The notes: a model not told the origin generated them from the letters alone. Shown: positions 29,500 through 39,440, counted from the stretch's first letter. The stretch: 64,000 nucleotides of DNA from Symbiodinium natans (GCA_905221605.1 CAJNDS010000335.1:925579-989578), one strand, 5' to 3'. Program-made: numbers and translations.

Positions 29500-29900
29500 T
29501 TGGGTTTAGGGTTTAGGGTTTAGGGTTTAGGGTTTAGGGTTTAGGGTTTAGGGTTCAGAGAGTGAAGTGGCTTAAAGGGGTTCCTAGGGTGTTCGGGTCT
29601 TGGGGAATTTGGGTATTCGGGTACTAGGGGTAAGGTTTAAGTAGGGAATGAGGGGATGGGGCTTAAAGGGATTTGGGGTTTTGGGGGCTTTGGGGGTAGG
29701 GTTGAGGGTGTGCGGCTTAGGGCTTAGGGAATGAGCCTCTCATATTGTCCTTTACAGTTTATTTGCAGGGGTGGGGATATCAGGTAGCTAATTCCCTTCA
29801 TTCCCGACTTAGAACCAGTAGGTTCAACCTGATACCTATACCCGAACCCCTAGTACCCCCTAGGACCCCTTCGGGGGCTTAGGATTAAAGGCGGGTTTGG
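29500..29900. other. TTTAGGG tract, then a decayed inverted-repeat element
   Basis: 29500-29555 is TTTAGGG. At 29575-29660 and 29790-29880 imperfect inverted arms occur (TTTAAGTAGGGAATGAGGGG against CATTCCCGACTTAGAA; GGGTACTAGGGG against CCCCTAGTACCCC), suggesting an old MITE. Confidence 0.45.
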
Positions 29901-30480
29901 GAAAGCTCAGGCTTTTCTAGGGGCTTCAGGACATTTGATGTTTAGAGAAGATCTTCGGCTTTGAGCAGCTTTCTTTTTCAGGGTTGCATAGGTTCGAAGT
30001 GCGTTTTGAACTTTTGGGAAGTTGAAGAGTTCAAGCCTGCTGGATGTGTGTTGTAAGTGATGTGTGAGATGAGGTCATGGGTTGTCAAGGTTCAAGGGTT
30101 TTCCAAAGGCTCTGAACCCTCAACTCGACACCCTACTGCAAGCCTTCTTGTGGTTGTTGTAGCTTTCGTTTGGGTTTAGGGTTCAGGGTTCAGGGTTTAG
30201 AGTTTAGGGTTTTGGGTTTAGGGTTTAGGGTTTAGGGTTTGGGGTTTAGGGCTTTAGGGTTTTCCCTTGGCTCGTGGCGCAGGTCTAGGTTTCTGTCGCC
30301 TGGGTTTGGCCGTCAGGGTTGCAGTATTTCGCAAACATGGCTTGGGAAATCCTCCCTGCCCTCCCTTAAGGCGGTTTAGTAATTAAGGGTTTTGGCATCG
30401 TTCATGAGCAAATGGGTTTAGGGTTTAGGGTTTAGGGTTTAGGGTTTAGGGTTTAGGGTTTAGGGTTTAGGGTTTAGGGT
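29900..30480. other. Unique stretch between TTTAGGG tracts
   Basis: TTTAGGG-like repeat at 30175-30260 and an array at 30415-30482. The remaining sequence has no supported exon. Confidence 0.4.
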
Positions 30481-30762
30481 TTTCAGCCTCAACCCTGGAA
30501 GCCCTGAACCCGGAGAGCCCTAGGAGACCGAATTGCCCTAAGCGCCCGAAAAGCCCTCGAAGCCCGAAACTTAGGGAAGCTCCGGGAGCCTTAGGGACTT
30601 TTGGGGAGTGTGAGGGAGCTTTGGGTTACATGCCCCCCTTAGAACCCACCTCCCTTAGCTCGATAAGAGACCCTAAACCCTAAACCCTAAACCCTAAACC
30701 CTAAACCCTAAACCCTAAAACCTAAACCTCTCTTTCATATACAATTTAAATGTTAAGCAGTT

Positions 30763-30968
30763 ATCGGGGCAAGGTCATTTTTTTTACTGGGCAAGGTAGT
30801 TTTTTTGCTGGGCAAGGTCATTTTTTACTGGGCAAGGTCATTTCTTTACTGGGCAAGGTCCTTTTTTTTACTGGGCAAGGTCATTTTTTTACTGGGCAAG
30901 GTGATTTTTTTTTTTTAACTGGGCAAGGTCATTACTGGGCAAAGTCATTTGTTTACTGGGCAAGGTCG
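30763..30968. repeat. Tandem 21-22 bp GGGCAAGGTCATTTTTTTACT units
   Basis: About nine units of ACTGGGCAAGGTCATTTTTT with varying T-run length. The 76-codon frame through it is a repeat translation. Confidence 0.9.
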
Positions 30969-31074
30969 TTCCATGAGTGAAATATTTTCTTAATGTTGTG
31001 GGATTCTTTGGGCGGGTGGGTATTTTTCTGGAGCAATTTCTTGACTAGTGAATGCTTGGACTGGAGATGCTGAA

Positions 31075-31360
31075 CCCTAAACCTTAAACCCTAAACCCTA
31101 GACCCTAAACCCTAAACGCTAAACCCTAAACCCTAAACCCTAAACCCTAAACCCTAAACCCTAAACCCTAAACCCAAAACCCTAAACCCTAAACCCTAAA
31201 CCCTAAACCCTCCCTAAACCCTAAACCCTAAACCCTAAACCCTAAACCCTAAACTAAACCCCCTAAACCCTAAACCCTAAACCCTAAACCCCCTAAACCC
31301 TGAACCCTGAACCCTGAACCCTAAACCCTAAACCCTAAACCCCAAACCCTAAACCCTGAG
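31075..31360 (-). repeat. Large CCCTAAA array
   Basis: About 280 bp, mostly perfect units with occasional CCCAAAA, CCCTGAA and insertion variants. Confidence 0.95.
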
Positions 31361-31405
31361 CAAGCCTGAAATATCTTCTTTCGGATCCTGCTTTTGGCTT
31401 CCCAG

Positions 31406-31471
31406 GGCCAAGGAGTTCGACGGGATACTCGACGTGCTTTTCCTGCTGGTGACCATCCACTTCCAGAAGAG
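31406..31471 (+). CDS. Candidate internal exon
   Basis: Acceptor GGCTTCCCAG|G, GC donor AGAAGAG|GCTCC. The frame reads AKEFDGILDVLFLLVTIHFQ plus K. It ends with AG, and joined to the next exon gives AGG, so the phase agrees. Hydrophobic helix; family unknown. Confidence 0.6.
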
Positions 31472-31484
31472 GCTCCTTTGCCTA

Positions 31485-31660
31485 AACCCTAAACCCTGAA
31501 CCCTGAACCCTAAACCCTAAACCCTAAACCTAAACTAAACCCTCTAAACTAAACCCTAAACCCTACTAACCCTAAAGCTAAACCCAAACCCTAAACCCTA
31601 AACCCTAAAAACTAAAACCTAAACCCTAAACCTCTAAAACCTAAGCCCTAAACCCCAAAC
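31485..31660 (-). repeat. Degenerate CCCTAAA tract (intronic)
   Basis: Lies between two phase-compatible candidate exons. Confidence 0.85.
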
Positions 31661-31685
31661 CCCCACCCCTAAAGTCTGCCGCCAG

Positions 31686-31751
31686 GTCCTGGGAGCCAGC
31701 GCTCGCCGCTGCCGAAGACTCGATTCGGCTGGCGCAGCAGATGGGGAGCAG
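31686..31751 (+). CDS. Candidate internal exon
   Basis: Acceptor CTGCCGCCAG|G, GC donor GAGCAG|GCGCTG. The frame reads SWEPALAAAEDSIRLAQQMG. Phase 2 start matches the phase 2 end of 31406-31471. Family unknown. Confidence 0.6.
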
Positions 31752-32291
31752 GCGCTGTGCGAGTAGGAGGGTGTAGGGTTTAAGGTTTAGGGTTTAGGGT
31801 TGAGGGTTTAGGGGTTGGGGCTGAGGGTTTCGGGTTTCGGAGCTTAGGGGTTTTTAGGGTTCAGGGTCTAGGGCTTAGGGCTTATCTCTTTTGAGTGGTT
31901 CAGGATTTAGAGCTTACTCCCCGACCCCAAACCCTTCACCTCTAAGGCGTAGGAGTTTAAGGGGTCCAGGTCTCAGGGTTTTGGGGTTGTGAGTTTGGCA
32001 CTCCCGAAACCACCTGCGCCCCAACTGACGCGTTGTGTAGTTCAGCTTCAGCGAAAGACGAAACAGACGTTCAGCATGTCAAGGCAGGGCTTAGGGTTTA
32101 GGGTTTAGGGTTTGGGGCTTAGGGCTTAGGGTTTAGGGTTTAGGATTTGTTGAGCACAGCGCTCACCTCAAAGTTAGCTACCCAAAGCCCGAAAAACCTC
32201 CCAAGACCCCAAGCAAGAAGGACCAAACTCAACTCAGCGCACTTTCCTGCGGCGCGCGCTTTGTAAGGTGGGCGCACTCCGGCGCATGCAG

Positions 32292-32368
32292 TCGTTGCAA
32301 GGGCCTAATATCTCCACCAGAGGCAAGAACGTGGCGAACTTTCTGGCGATGAGCTCGATGTACATAGG
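32292..32368 (+). CDS. Candidate exon
   Basis: Acceptor GCGCATGCAG|TCG; the frame reads GPNISTRGKNVANFLAMSSM then YI. The donor could be the first GG|GTTTAG of the adjoining TTTAGGG tract. Confidence 0.45.
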
Positions 32369-32550
32369 GTTTAGGGTTTAGGGTTTAGGGTTTAGGGTTT
32401 CGGGTTGAGAGTGTGTTCTGCATGCCCTAAGAAACCTCAGGCCCGCCCCCCTAAACCCCAAACCCAGACGCCAAACCCTGAACTCGGTTTAGGGTTTAGG
32501 GTTTAGGGTTTAGGGTTTAGGGTTTTGGGTTTTTAGGGTTTAGGGTCCAA
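32366..32550 (+). repeat. TTTAGGG tracts
   Basis: Arrays at 32366-32400 and 32487-32550 separated by a short unique patch. Confidence 0.85.
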
Positions 32551-32709
32551 AAACCGAACCCGCCAGACCCTAAACCCCTAACCTCGAACCCATAAACCCC
32601 GGAACCCAAAGCCCCAGACCCTTTGGCCCTTTTCTTATTCTTGGTTCCTTGTAAAGGGACCAACCCTGCGCAAAAGGGTACCCAAACCATGGTTTGGTTG
32701 CGGGGCTAC

Positions 32710-32878
32710 CGAGCAATCCTAAGCCCTAAGCCCTAAGCCCTATGCCCTAAGCCTTAACCCCTAAACCTTAAACCCTAAACCCCTAACCCCTAACCCCTAA
32801 ACACTAAACCCCAAACCCTAAACCCTAAACCCAAAACCCTGAACCCTAAACACTAAGCCCTAAACCCTAAACCCTAAT
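32710..32878 (-). repeat. CCCTAAG/CCCTAAA tract
   Basis: Starts with CCCTAAG units and ends directly before a candidate exon. Confidence 0.85.
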
Positions 32879-32885
32879 CTGCCAG

Positions 32886-32939
32886 CTCACGAGGATGGCG
32901 GAAGACTGCGCCTGGACAGCCTTCAACGAGATCAAGCAG
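32886..32939 (+). CDS. Candidate internal exon
   Basis: Acceptor AATCTGCCAG|CTC, GC donor AAGCAG|GCTCTT. The 18 codons read LTRMAEDCAWTAFNEIKQ, phase 0 at both ends. Reads on smoothly into 33505-33597. Confidence 0.6.
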
Positions 32940-32982
32940 GCTCTTTTGGGGCTCTCAGGGCCTTTTTGGGGCTTTTTTTGTT

Positions 32983-33505
32983 GGGTTTAGGGTTTAGGGT
33001 TCAGGGTTCAGGGTTTAGGGTTTAGGGTTTGGGGTTTAGGGTTTAGGGAAGGGTTTAGGGCTTGGAGTTTAGGGTTTCGGGTTGGGGGGATTTTAGGGCA
33101 TTTCGTTTTTGGCGCGTTTCGGGCTAATTCAGGCCTTTTTCGGGGCCTGCTCGGGCTTGGCCAGGGGGTTTTAGTTTTGAAGTTCTCTTTCTTTTGTGAA
33201 GGGAGGGCTTCCCTTAAAAAGTATTGAACCCTCTAGGCCAAGTGCCTCCATCCCAACCAGAGCTCCTCCCGCGCTGCACCCTTATGTCGGCCCCCCCCCC
33301 TCCCCCCCGACACCTGGAGGGAACGAGTGAAGAGCCCCTTTGGCTCATTTTTTCGGGGGAGGGGGGGTCATTTAAGCCCTAAACCCCAAACCCTAACCCT
33401 AAACCCTAAACCCTAAACCCTAAACCCTAAACCCTAAACCCTAAACCCTAAACCCTAAACCCTAAACCCTAAACCCTAAACCATAAACCCTAATAAACCC
33501 CCAGG
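32983..33505. repeat. TTTAGGG tract, unique patch, CCCTAAA array (intronic)
   Basis: TTTAGGG at 32983-33080 and CCCTAAA at 33376-33500, opposite orientations inside one inferred intron. The unique patch between has no exon that I can support. Confidence 0.75.
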
Positions 33506-33597
33506 CCATAGAGGAAGCGCAGCGCCAGCGCACAGCGCCGCAACTCGCTAGCAGCTACTTGTGCCGAGGGCAGCCGCCCTCGCAGCCAAATTTGCAG
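33505..33597 (+). CDS. Candidate internal exon, best splice signals
   Basis: Acceptor AACCCCCAG|GCC, donor TTTGCAG|GTGGTG. The 31 codons include AIEEAQRQRTAPQLASSYLC and RGQPPSQPNLQ, phase 0 at both ends. With the preceding exon it gives NEIKQ-AIEEAQRQR, a continuous charged helix. Family unknown. Confidence 0.65.
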
Positions 33598-33616
33598 GTG
33601 GTGGGTCCCTCTCCAG

Positions 33617-33705
33617 GGTTTAGGGTGTTTAGGGTTTAGGGTTTGGGGTTTAGGGTTTAGGGTTTAGGGTTTAGGGTTTAGGGTTTAGGGTTTAGGGCTT
33701 AGGGC
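33617..33705 (+). repeat. TTTAGGG array (intronic)
   Basis: Lies just downstream of a GT donor. Confidence 0.9.
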
Positions 33706-33790
33706 AGTTCTCAAAGTGATATTTGGGGCCCTTTGCTAGGGAGGGTTTGTCTCTGCACTCTTGGGGCCGTAGGGCCGACTGGTTTCTTCG

Positions 33791-33927
33791 GGTCGCTACA
33801 TGGTCCCTTAGTATGGGCCCTGAAAAGGGGACCCCTCCCGATAATTCCCAAGGGACCATACTTCAGAACCCTTTGAAGGAGGTAAGGGACCATATTGACG
33901 GCCCATGTATAGCTACCCTTAGACATT
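33791..33927. mobile_element. MITE, CTACATGGTCCC family
   Basis: Left GTCGCTACATGGTCCCTTAG, right GGGACCATATTGACGGCCCATGTATAGCTACCC; interior CTTCAGAACCCTTTGAAGG is shared with other copies. Confidence 0.6.
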
Positions 33928-34111
33928 TTTTTCTCATACATTGCGTGCTGACCCGTGCGCAACCTTGCCAAGCGAACGCGCAGCCCAACCCCCCAAAGTA
34001 CCCTAAACCCCTAACTACCCTAAATCTATAATTTCCCTAAACCCTAAACCCTAAACCCTAAACCCTAAACCCCAAACCCTAAACCCTAAACCCTAAACCC
34101 TAAACCCGAAG

Positions 34112-34182
34112 CTTCCAAAGCCCTGGCAAAAAGCCGAGGCCCCAAGCCGAGGCGCGGAGTCCCAGCGCTTGTCGTGCTCAGG
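34112..34182 (+). CDS. Candidate internal exon
   Basis: Acceptor AACCCGAAG|CTT; the frame reads LPKPWQKAEAPSRGAESQRL then SCS, phase 0 start matching 33505-33597. The donor appears to be the first GG|GTTTAG of the following TTTAGGG array. Confidence 0.5.
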
Positions 34183-34285
34183 GTTTAGGGTTTAGGGTTT
34201 AGGGTTTAGGGTTTAGGGTTTAGGGTTTAGGGTTTAGGGTTGAGGGTTGAGGGTTTAGGGTTGAGGGTTTAGGGTGTTAGGGTTC
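34182..34285 (+). repeat. TTTAGGG array
   Basis: Starts exactly at the end of the candidate exon, then passes into TTGAGGG variants. Confidence 0.9.
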
Positions 34286-34562
34286 AGGGTCCAGAGGGTT
34301 GGGTGCAGGGTGTTTAGGTTGTAGGTTTTAGGGTTCAGGGTTCAGGTAGGGTTTAAGTAGGGTTTGGTGTTGAGGCTTCAGCGACGAGAGTCTGGGAGCT
34401 TGAGTCTTGAAAATATCGGGTTAGGGTTGTGGTTTGAGGGCGAGGGTTGAGGGTTTCAGCGGTGTTTGGGGGGGCGTTTGGAGTTAGGCTTGCGGCTTGC
34501 AAACGTGAGCTGTCCATTAAGGTTTAGGGTTGGGGGTTTAAGGCTTAATGTAGAAGGCTTCT

Positions 34563-34745
34563 AAACCCTAAACCCTAAACCCCTAAGCCCTAAACCCTAA
34601 ACCATGTTCACGAAGAGCAATGGAATGCATCTTGGACTGAACCCTAAACCCTAAACCCTAAACCCCTAAGCCCTAAACCCTAAACCCTAAACCCTAAACC
34701 CTAAACCCTAAACCCTAAACCCTAAGCCCTAACCCTAAACCCTAA
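34563..34745 (-). repeat. CCCTAAA arrays
   Basis: Two arrays separated by a 40-bp unique patch. Confidence 0.9.
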
Positions 34746-34747
34746 AC

Positions 34748-34831
34748 CACGTCCTGTGCCTGCTCACGATGACGTCCGTCGGGTCCTTTTCTGATGAGTG
34801 GCACAAGATCGATGCACTTGGCACGCGGCCT
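34748..34831 (+). CDS. Candidate exon with canonical donor
   Basis: The frame reads HVLCLLTMTSVGSFSDEWHK then IDALGTRP, followed by CCT|GTGAGT. No AG acceptor is visible at the left edge, where the repeat ends. The donor coincides with the start of the next MITE. Confidence 0.45.
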
Positions 34832-34833
34832 GT

Positions 34834-34968
34834 GAGTAGTCACATGGTTTCTGAGTATGGTCCCTTACCTTTGAGGGTTCTAAGGTATGGGCCTTTTGGG
34901 TTTAGTGAAAAAAAAAAACGCTCCAAAATTAAGGGCCCATGTTGAGGCCCATGCAACCACCAAAGAAG
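34834..34968. mobile_element. MITE, (G)TAG(T/C)CACATGG family
   Basis: Left GAGTAGTCACATGGTTTCTGA, interior GAGGGTTCTAAGGTATGGGCC, right GGGCCCATGTTGAGGCCCATG. Its left edge supplies the GTGAGT donor noted above. Confidence 0.55.
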
Positions 34969-34977
34969 CCAACCCTG

Positions 34978-35295
34978 AACCCTGAAACCCTGAAACCCTG
35001 AAACCCTGAAACCCTGAAACCCTGAAACCCTGAAACCCTGAAACCCTGAAACCCTGAAACCCTGAAACCCTGAAACCCTGAAACCCTAAACCCTAAACCC
35101 TACACCCTAAACCCTAAACCCCAATCCCCAAACTCTAAACCCTGATTCCTGAACCCCAAACCCTAAACCCCAAACCCTAAACCCTAAACCCTAAACCCTG
35201 AACCCTAAACCCCAAACCCCTAAACCCTAAACCCTAAACCCTAAACCCTGAACCCTAAACCCTGAACCCTAAACCCCAAACCCTAAACCCTAAAC
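34978..35295 (-). repeat. CCCTGAAA array then CCCTAAA/CCCCAAA
   Basis: About 13 homogeneous 8-bp CCCTGAAA units followed by mixed units. Confidence 0.95.
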
Positions 35296-35313
35296 ACCCT
35301 ACATCGTGTTGAG

Positions 35314-35358
35314 GTGACAAAGTCTCCCTCTCCGGCGCTTCCGGGCCAGCCGAGCACG
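35314..35358 (+). CDS. Candidate internal exon with canonical donor
   Basis: Acceptor GTGTTGAG|GTG, donor AGCACG|GTGAGA. The frame reads VTKSPSPALPGQPST. Family unknown. Confidence 0.45.
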
Positions 35359-35689
35359 GTGAGATTCTCGGTCGAGGGTATAGGAGCTTCGTGCTTGATC
35401 CTAAACCCTTGACCCTAAACCCTAGACCCTAAACCCTAAACCCCAAGCCCTAAACACTGAACCCGAAGCCCATACTCCAATTAGGATTTCGGTTTCGGGT
35501 ATGGGCCAGTGGCCAAGCCCTAAACCCTAAACTGCTGCCTTTTTCGTGCCATAGCAGTATCATGGAATCTCCCCCCCCCCCCCCCCCCCCCCCCTCCCCC
35601 ACCCGCCACCCCCCTGGTGTAGGGTTAAACCCTAAACCCCAAACCCGAAAGTTTAGGGTTGCATGTGGACTGCTGGGTGGATAGGATGG

Positions 35690-35800
35690 CCTAAACCCTA
35701 AACCCTGAACCCCAAACCCCAAACCCTAAACCCGAAACCCTAAACCCTAAACCCTAAACCCCAAACCCCAACCCCAAACCCCAAACCCTAAACCCTATTG
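35690..35800 (-). repeat. CCCTAAA/CCCCAAA tract
   Basis: Preceded by a C run at 35571-35594 and a short unique patch. Confidence 0.85.
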
Positions 35801-35848
35801 ACCAGAGGTTTACAGTTTCGGGCGTAGGGTTTCGGGTGTAGGGATGAG

Positions 35849-35898
35849 AAGGCGCAGTCCAGCCAAAGCTCCTCAGATCCGCCAGAGCTCCTCGGACG
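35849..35898 (+). CDS. Candidate internal exon
   Basis: Acceptor GGGATGAG|AAG, donor GGACG|GTGGGG. The frame reads KAQSSQSSSDPPELLG. Serine-rich; family unknown. Confidence 0.4.
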
Positions 35899-35909
35899 GT
35901 GGGGGTTTA

Positions 35910-36335
35910 GGTTTCAGGGTTTGGGGTTTGGGGTTTGGGGTTTGGGGTTTAGGGTTTAGGGTTTAGGGTTTAGGGTTTAGGGTTTAGGGTTTAGGGACGG
36001 TGAGGGCAGTTGAGGCGCTTCGGTGGAGGTGCGTTCGTAGTGTTTCGAGCCTAGGGCTTAGGCTTTGAGGAGTTAGTGTTAGGATGGGTTTAAGGTTTAG
36101 GGTTTAGGGCTTTGGGATTAGTGTTAGGGCTTAGGGTTTAGGGTTCAGGGTTTTGGGGTTAGTGTTAGGGTTTAGGGTGATTTCGGTTTTTTGTTGGACT
36201 TTCGGCAAAGCTGGGGTTCTGAGACGCGGAAGCTGTAGCAAAGCTTTTCATTTAGAACCTGTTTAGTGGTTCGGGGCAAGGTTTAGGGCTCAAGGAAGTT
36301 GAGGGTGTAGGGTTTCGGGAAGGGCTAAGTTATAG
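35910..36335 (+). repeat. TTTGGGG/TTTAGGG tract then degenerate repeat
   Basis: A TTTGGGG block passes into perfect TTTAGGG (35945-35995), followed by degenerate GGGTTTAGG-like sequence without a gene. Confidence 0.75.
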
Positions 36336-36338
36336 GGT

Positions 36339-36455
36339 TCTTAAGGGCGGGGGATTCAAGGGGGGTATTATCCCATAATAATACTCCGCACTACTCCGCA
36401 AGGCTCCCTAAGCTTCCCTAGGTACCTGGCCCCCATGAACCCCCCCTCCCTTAAG
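36339..36455. mobile_element. MITE, TTAAGGGNGGGGG family (copy 1)
   Basis: Left TCTTAAGGGCGGGGGATTCA, right ATGAACCCCCCCTCCCTTAAGA: inverted. Internal AAGCTTCCCTAGGTACC matches the copy at 43338. Confidence 0.65.
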
Positions 36456-36985
36456 AATTCCCTAACTTAGGAATCTGTCGGGATGCTAAGGGTTGAGAGG
36501 TCTTAGGGGTAACGAGTTGGTAGAGGCTTGCTTGAGGCGTTGGGTTCGAAGTCCCCATGTTTCCTGTTTGTTAGGGGCAAGGTCCCTTTCTCAACCTCAT
36601 TGAGCAAAAAGGGAACCCAAAACCCAAAACCCAAAACCCAAAAACCTAACAACCCTAAACCCTGAACCCTGAACCCTAAACCTCAAACCCTAAACCCTAA
36701 ACCCTGATAAGAAGCAAAGCACCTTTTTTTTGGTAGGTTGCTGGGGGTCCTCGACCTTCAACTCCTCAGCTTCTTTTCCCCCCAAACAACCCAACGCCCT
36801 AAAGCCCCGAACCCTAAGACCCCAGTCCTGGCCTCTAAGCCGACAACCCCAAGACGCCAAGACCCCAAGACCCGAAGACCCGAAGACCTCAAGACCCCAA
36901 GACCCCAGGACCCCAAGACCCGCAGACCCCAAGATTTCAAGACCTCAAGACCCCAAGTGCTGCGCGTTCCTAAACCCGAAACTGA
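36456..36985. other. Unique stretch with CCAAGACCC microrepeat
   Basis: A CCC(A/G)AAACCC patch near 36615-36710, then tandem CCAAGACCC/GACCCGAAG units at 36840-36960. Overlapping Arg/Pro/Thr-rich frames are repeat translations. Confidence 0.6.
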
Positions 36986-36989
36986 GGCC

Positions 36990-37205
36990 CTAAACCCTAA
37001 ACCCTAAACCCTAAACCCTAAACCCTAAACCCTAAACCCTAAACCCTAAACCCTAAACCCTAAACCCTAAACCCTAAACCCTAAACCCTAAACCCTAAAC
37101 CCTAAACCCTAAACCCTAAACCCTAAACCCTAAAACCCTAAAACCCTAAAACCCTAAACCCTAAACCCTAAACCCTAAACCCTAAACCCCTAAACCCTAA
37201 GCCCT
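36990..37205 (-). repeat. Large CCCTAAA array
   Basis: About 30 near-perfect units with three CCCTAAAA variants in a row. Confidence 0.95.
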
Positions 37206-37218
37206 AAACCCCAAGCCC

Positions 37219-37372
37219 GGATACTTCCAGACTCTGGAAGAGCGCATGCGTCGGCCACAGCACCAAGGAAGACGCCAAGGCGGAATCCAAGACAGCTGCA
37301 AAGGCACTGAAGAAGGAAGTTCGCCGTCAGCAGAACCTCGAGAGCTGTGGCACAGGCGGCTGCTTGGGTTTG
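37219..37372 (+). CDS. Candidate exon(s), lysine-rich helix
   Basis: In one frame KEDAKAESKTAAKALKKEVR then RQQNLESCGTGGC is clearly exon-like. Just upstream another frame reads YFQTLEERMRRPQ, so the boundary is uncertain (acceptors CTTCCAG| and CACCAAG| are both present). Coiled-coil-like; family unknown. Confidence 0.5.
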
Positions 37373-37488
37373 AGAGTGGTTGTTTGTCACAGGAGCAAGT
37401 GCCATGCAAAACCGCGCTTGAAGCACCCCACCCGCCCAAGACCAAAAGATCCCAAGTCCCCAGGACTCATAAAGCCCTAAACCCCCCA

Positions 37489-37640
37489 ACCCCTCAACCC
37501 GTCAACCCCTCAACCCCTCAACCCCTCAACCCGTCAACCCCTCAACCCCTCGACCCCTCAACCCCTCAACCGCTCAATCCCTAGACCCCTAAACCCCTCA
37601 ACCCCTCAACCCCTAAACCCCTCAACCCCTAATCCGCTAA
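37489..37640 (-). repeat. CCCCTCAA array
   Basis: A homogeneous 8-bp variant CCCCTCAA block with occasional CCCGTCAA. The Pro-rich frame through it is a repeat translation. Confidence 0.95.
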
Positions 37641-37780
37641 ACCCCTCAACCCCTCAACCCCTAACTCCTAAACCCTCATAAACCCTAAGCCTTGAACCCT
37701 AACCCTAAACCCTAAACCCTAAACCCCAAACCCTAAACCCTAAACCCTAAACCCTGAACCCTGAACCCATTGAATCTGAG

Positions 37781-37823
37781 GCTGCCAGCGCGGCGGCCCC
37801 TGCCCCGATGTCTTTAGCAGCAG
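37781..37823 (+). CDS. Candidate internal exon, alanine-rich
   Basis: Acceptor GAATCTGAG|GCT, GA donor GCAGCAG|GATTTT. The frame reads AASAAAPAPMSLAA. Weak because of its composition. Confidence 0.3.
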
Positions 37824-37837
37824 GATTTTTTTTGGGC

Positions 37838-37940
37838 GTTTAGGGTTTAGGGTTTAGGGTTTAGGGTTTAGGGTTTAGGGTTTAGGGTTCAGCCTTTAGG
37901 GTTTAGGGTTTGGGGTTTAGGGTTTGGGGTTTTGGGTTTT
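37838..37940 (+). repeat. TTTAGGG array
   Basis: Passes into TTTTGGG variants. Confidence 0.9.
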
Positions 37941-38176
37941 GGGGGTTTTGGACAATAATCGCTAGACCCTAAGCCGATCTGCCTATGTATGTTTAGATCT
38001 TAAGGACACATTGTTTTGGGCGTTTGGGGTTCTGGGGGGTTTTGGACAAGGAACGCTAGCTAAGATGAAAAATTTGGGGTCTTTGGGCCGGTTTATAGGC
38101 TAGGGTTTAGATGGTTCGTAGGGATAAGGGTTGTAGTGTTCTCGGGTTTGTCGGGATGAATTATAGGGTTTATAGT

Positions 38177-38407
38177 CTAAGGGTAGTTACATGGTCCCTG
38201 AATTAGTATGGGCCCTTAGAAGGATACCCCTTATATACCTCTTCTATCCCTCTTATATACCCTAAACCCTAAACCCTAAACCCTAAACCCTAAACCCTAA
38301 ACCCTAAACCCTAAACCCTAAACCTTAAACCCTAAATAATACAAATCAAGGGCCCGGACATCAGAACCCTTTAAAGGAGGCTAGGGAGCCCATGAAGCTG
38401 CCCTTAG
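38177..38407. mobile_element. MITE, CTAAGGGTAGTTACATGG family, split by CCCTAAA
   Basis: Left CTAAGGGTAGTTACATGGTC to CTCTTATATAC, right AAGGGCCCGGACATCAGAAC to GAAGCTGCCCTTAG. About 75 bp of CCCTAAA (38261-38335) interrupts the centre. Confidence 0.75.
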
Positions 38408-39060
38408 ATAAATCCTAAACCACAAGCCTTAAACCCAAAACCCCCCACCCCTAAACCCAAGCTAAATCCTAAACCCTAGGTTTAGTGGTTTTTTTTCGGG
38501 TTTTAGTTTGCTTCTCGTGATTTGGGGTTGGGGCTGAGGGTGCAGGAGCTCGGGATTCGGGTTTCGGGCTTATTGGAGCTTAGGGCTTAGGGCCCAGGAT
38601 TTAGTATTTAAGGCTGCGGGCTTCTGATGTTTAGGATGTTGAGGCTTTCGGATGAAGGGTCTAGATCCGACCAGCCCCATACACGTTGTAAAAAAACTGT
38701 ATATCTAAGCCCTTAACCCCAACCCCTAAACCCTAAACCCTCTCTACCATATAAATATATGAATATCTGTACATATGTATATATGTATATATGTATATAT
38801 GTATATATGTATATATGTATATATGTATATATGTATATATGTATATATGTATATATGTATATATGTATATATGTATATATATATATATATATTCTTAAAC
38901 CTTAATTAAGTTTCAGCATTTGGCCGCTTCATTTTTAGAATTTGGCCCCTTTATTTTCAGAATTTAGACGCTTTTTTGCTTTCTCAATGTTCTGGGATTC
39001 TCTGGGTGGGTGGGTGTTATATCAGAGCCGTAAATAAAACTTTACCATAAAACTGCTCGA
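38408..39060. other. Unique AT-rich stretch
   Basis: No gene. It includes a TATATATG microsatellite and an AT-rich patch at 38890-39050 with GAATTTGG(C/A)CCC(C)TT-like short repeats. Confidence 0.5.
38773..38892. repeat. (TATATATG)n microsatellite
   Basis: About thirteen 8-bp units ending in (TA)n. Confidence 0.95.
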
Positions 39061-39069
39061 CCCAGAGTG

Positions 39070-39440
39070 CTGAACCCCAAACCCTAAACCCTAAACTCCC
39101 AAACGCCAAACCCTAAACCCTAAACCCTACACTCCCAAGCCCAAAGCCTTAAACCCCAAACCCTAAACCCTAAACCTTAAACTCCCAAGCCCTAAACCCT
39201 AAACCCTAAACCCTCAACCCCAAAACCTGAAACCTAAACCCTAAACTCCCAAGCGCTAAGCCCCAAACCTTTAGGGCCTAAAACCCCCAAGCCCTAAACC
39301 CTGAACGCTCAACCCCAAACCCCAAACCCTAAACCCTAAAACTCCCAAGCCCTAAGCCCTAAACCCCCAACCCTAAACCCCAAACCCTAAACCCTAAACC
39401 CCTAAACCCTAAAACCCCCAAACCCTAAACCCTAAAATCT
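39070..39440 (-). repeat. Degenerate CCCTAAA/CTCCCAAGC repeat
   Basis: CCCTAAA units mixed with recurring AAACTCCCAAGCCCTAAA, a longer composite unit present about six times. Confidence 0.85.

Noticed and set aside
36690-37007. Arg/Pro/Leu-rich frames on both strands
   Set aside because: They are translations of CCAAGACCC microrepeats.
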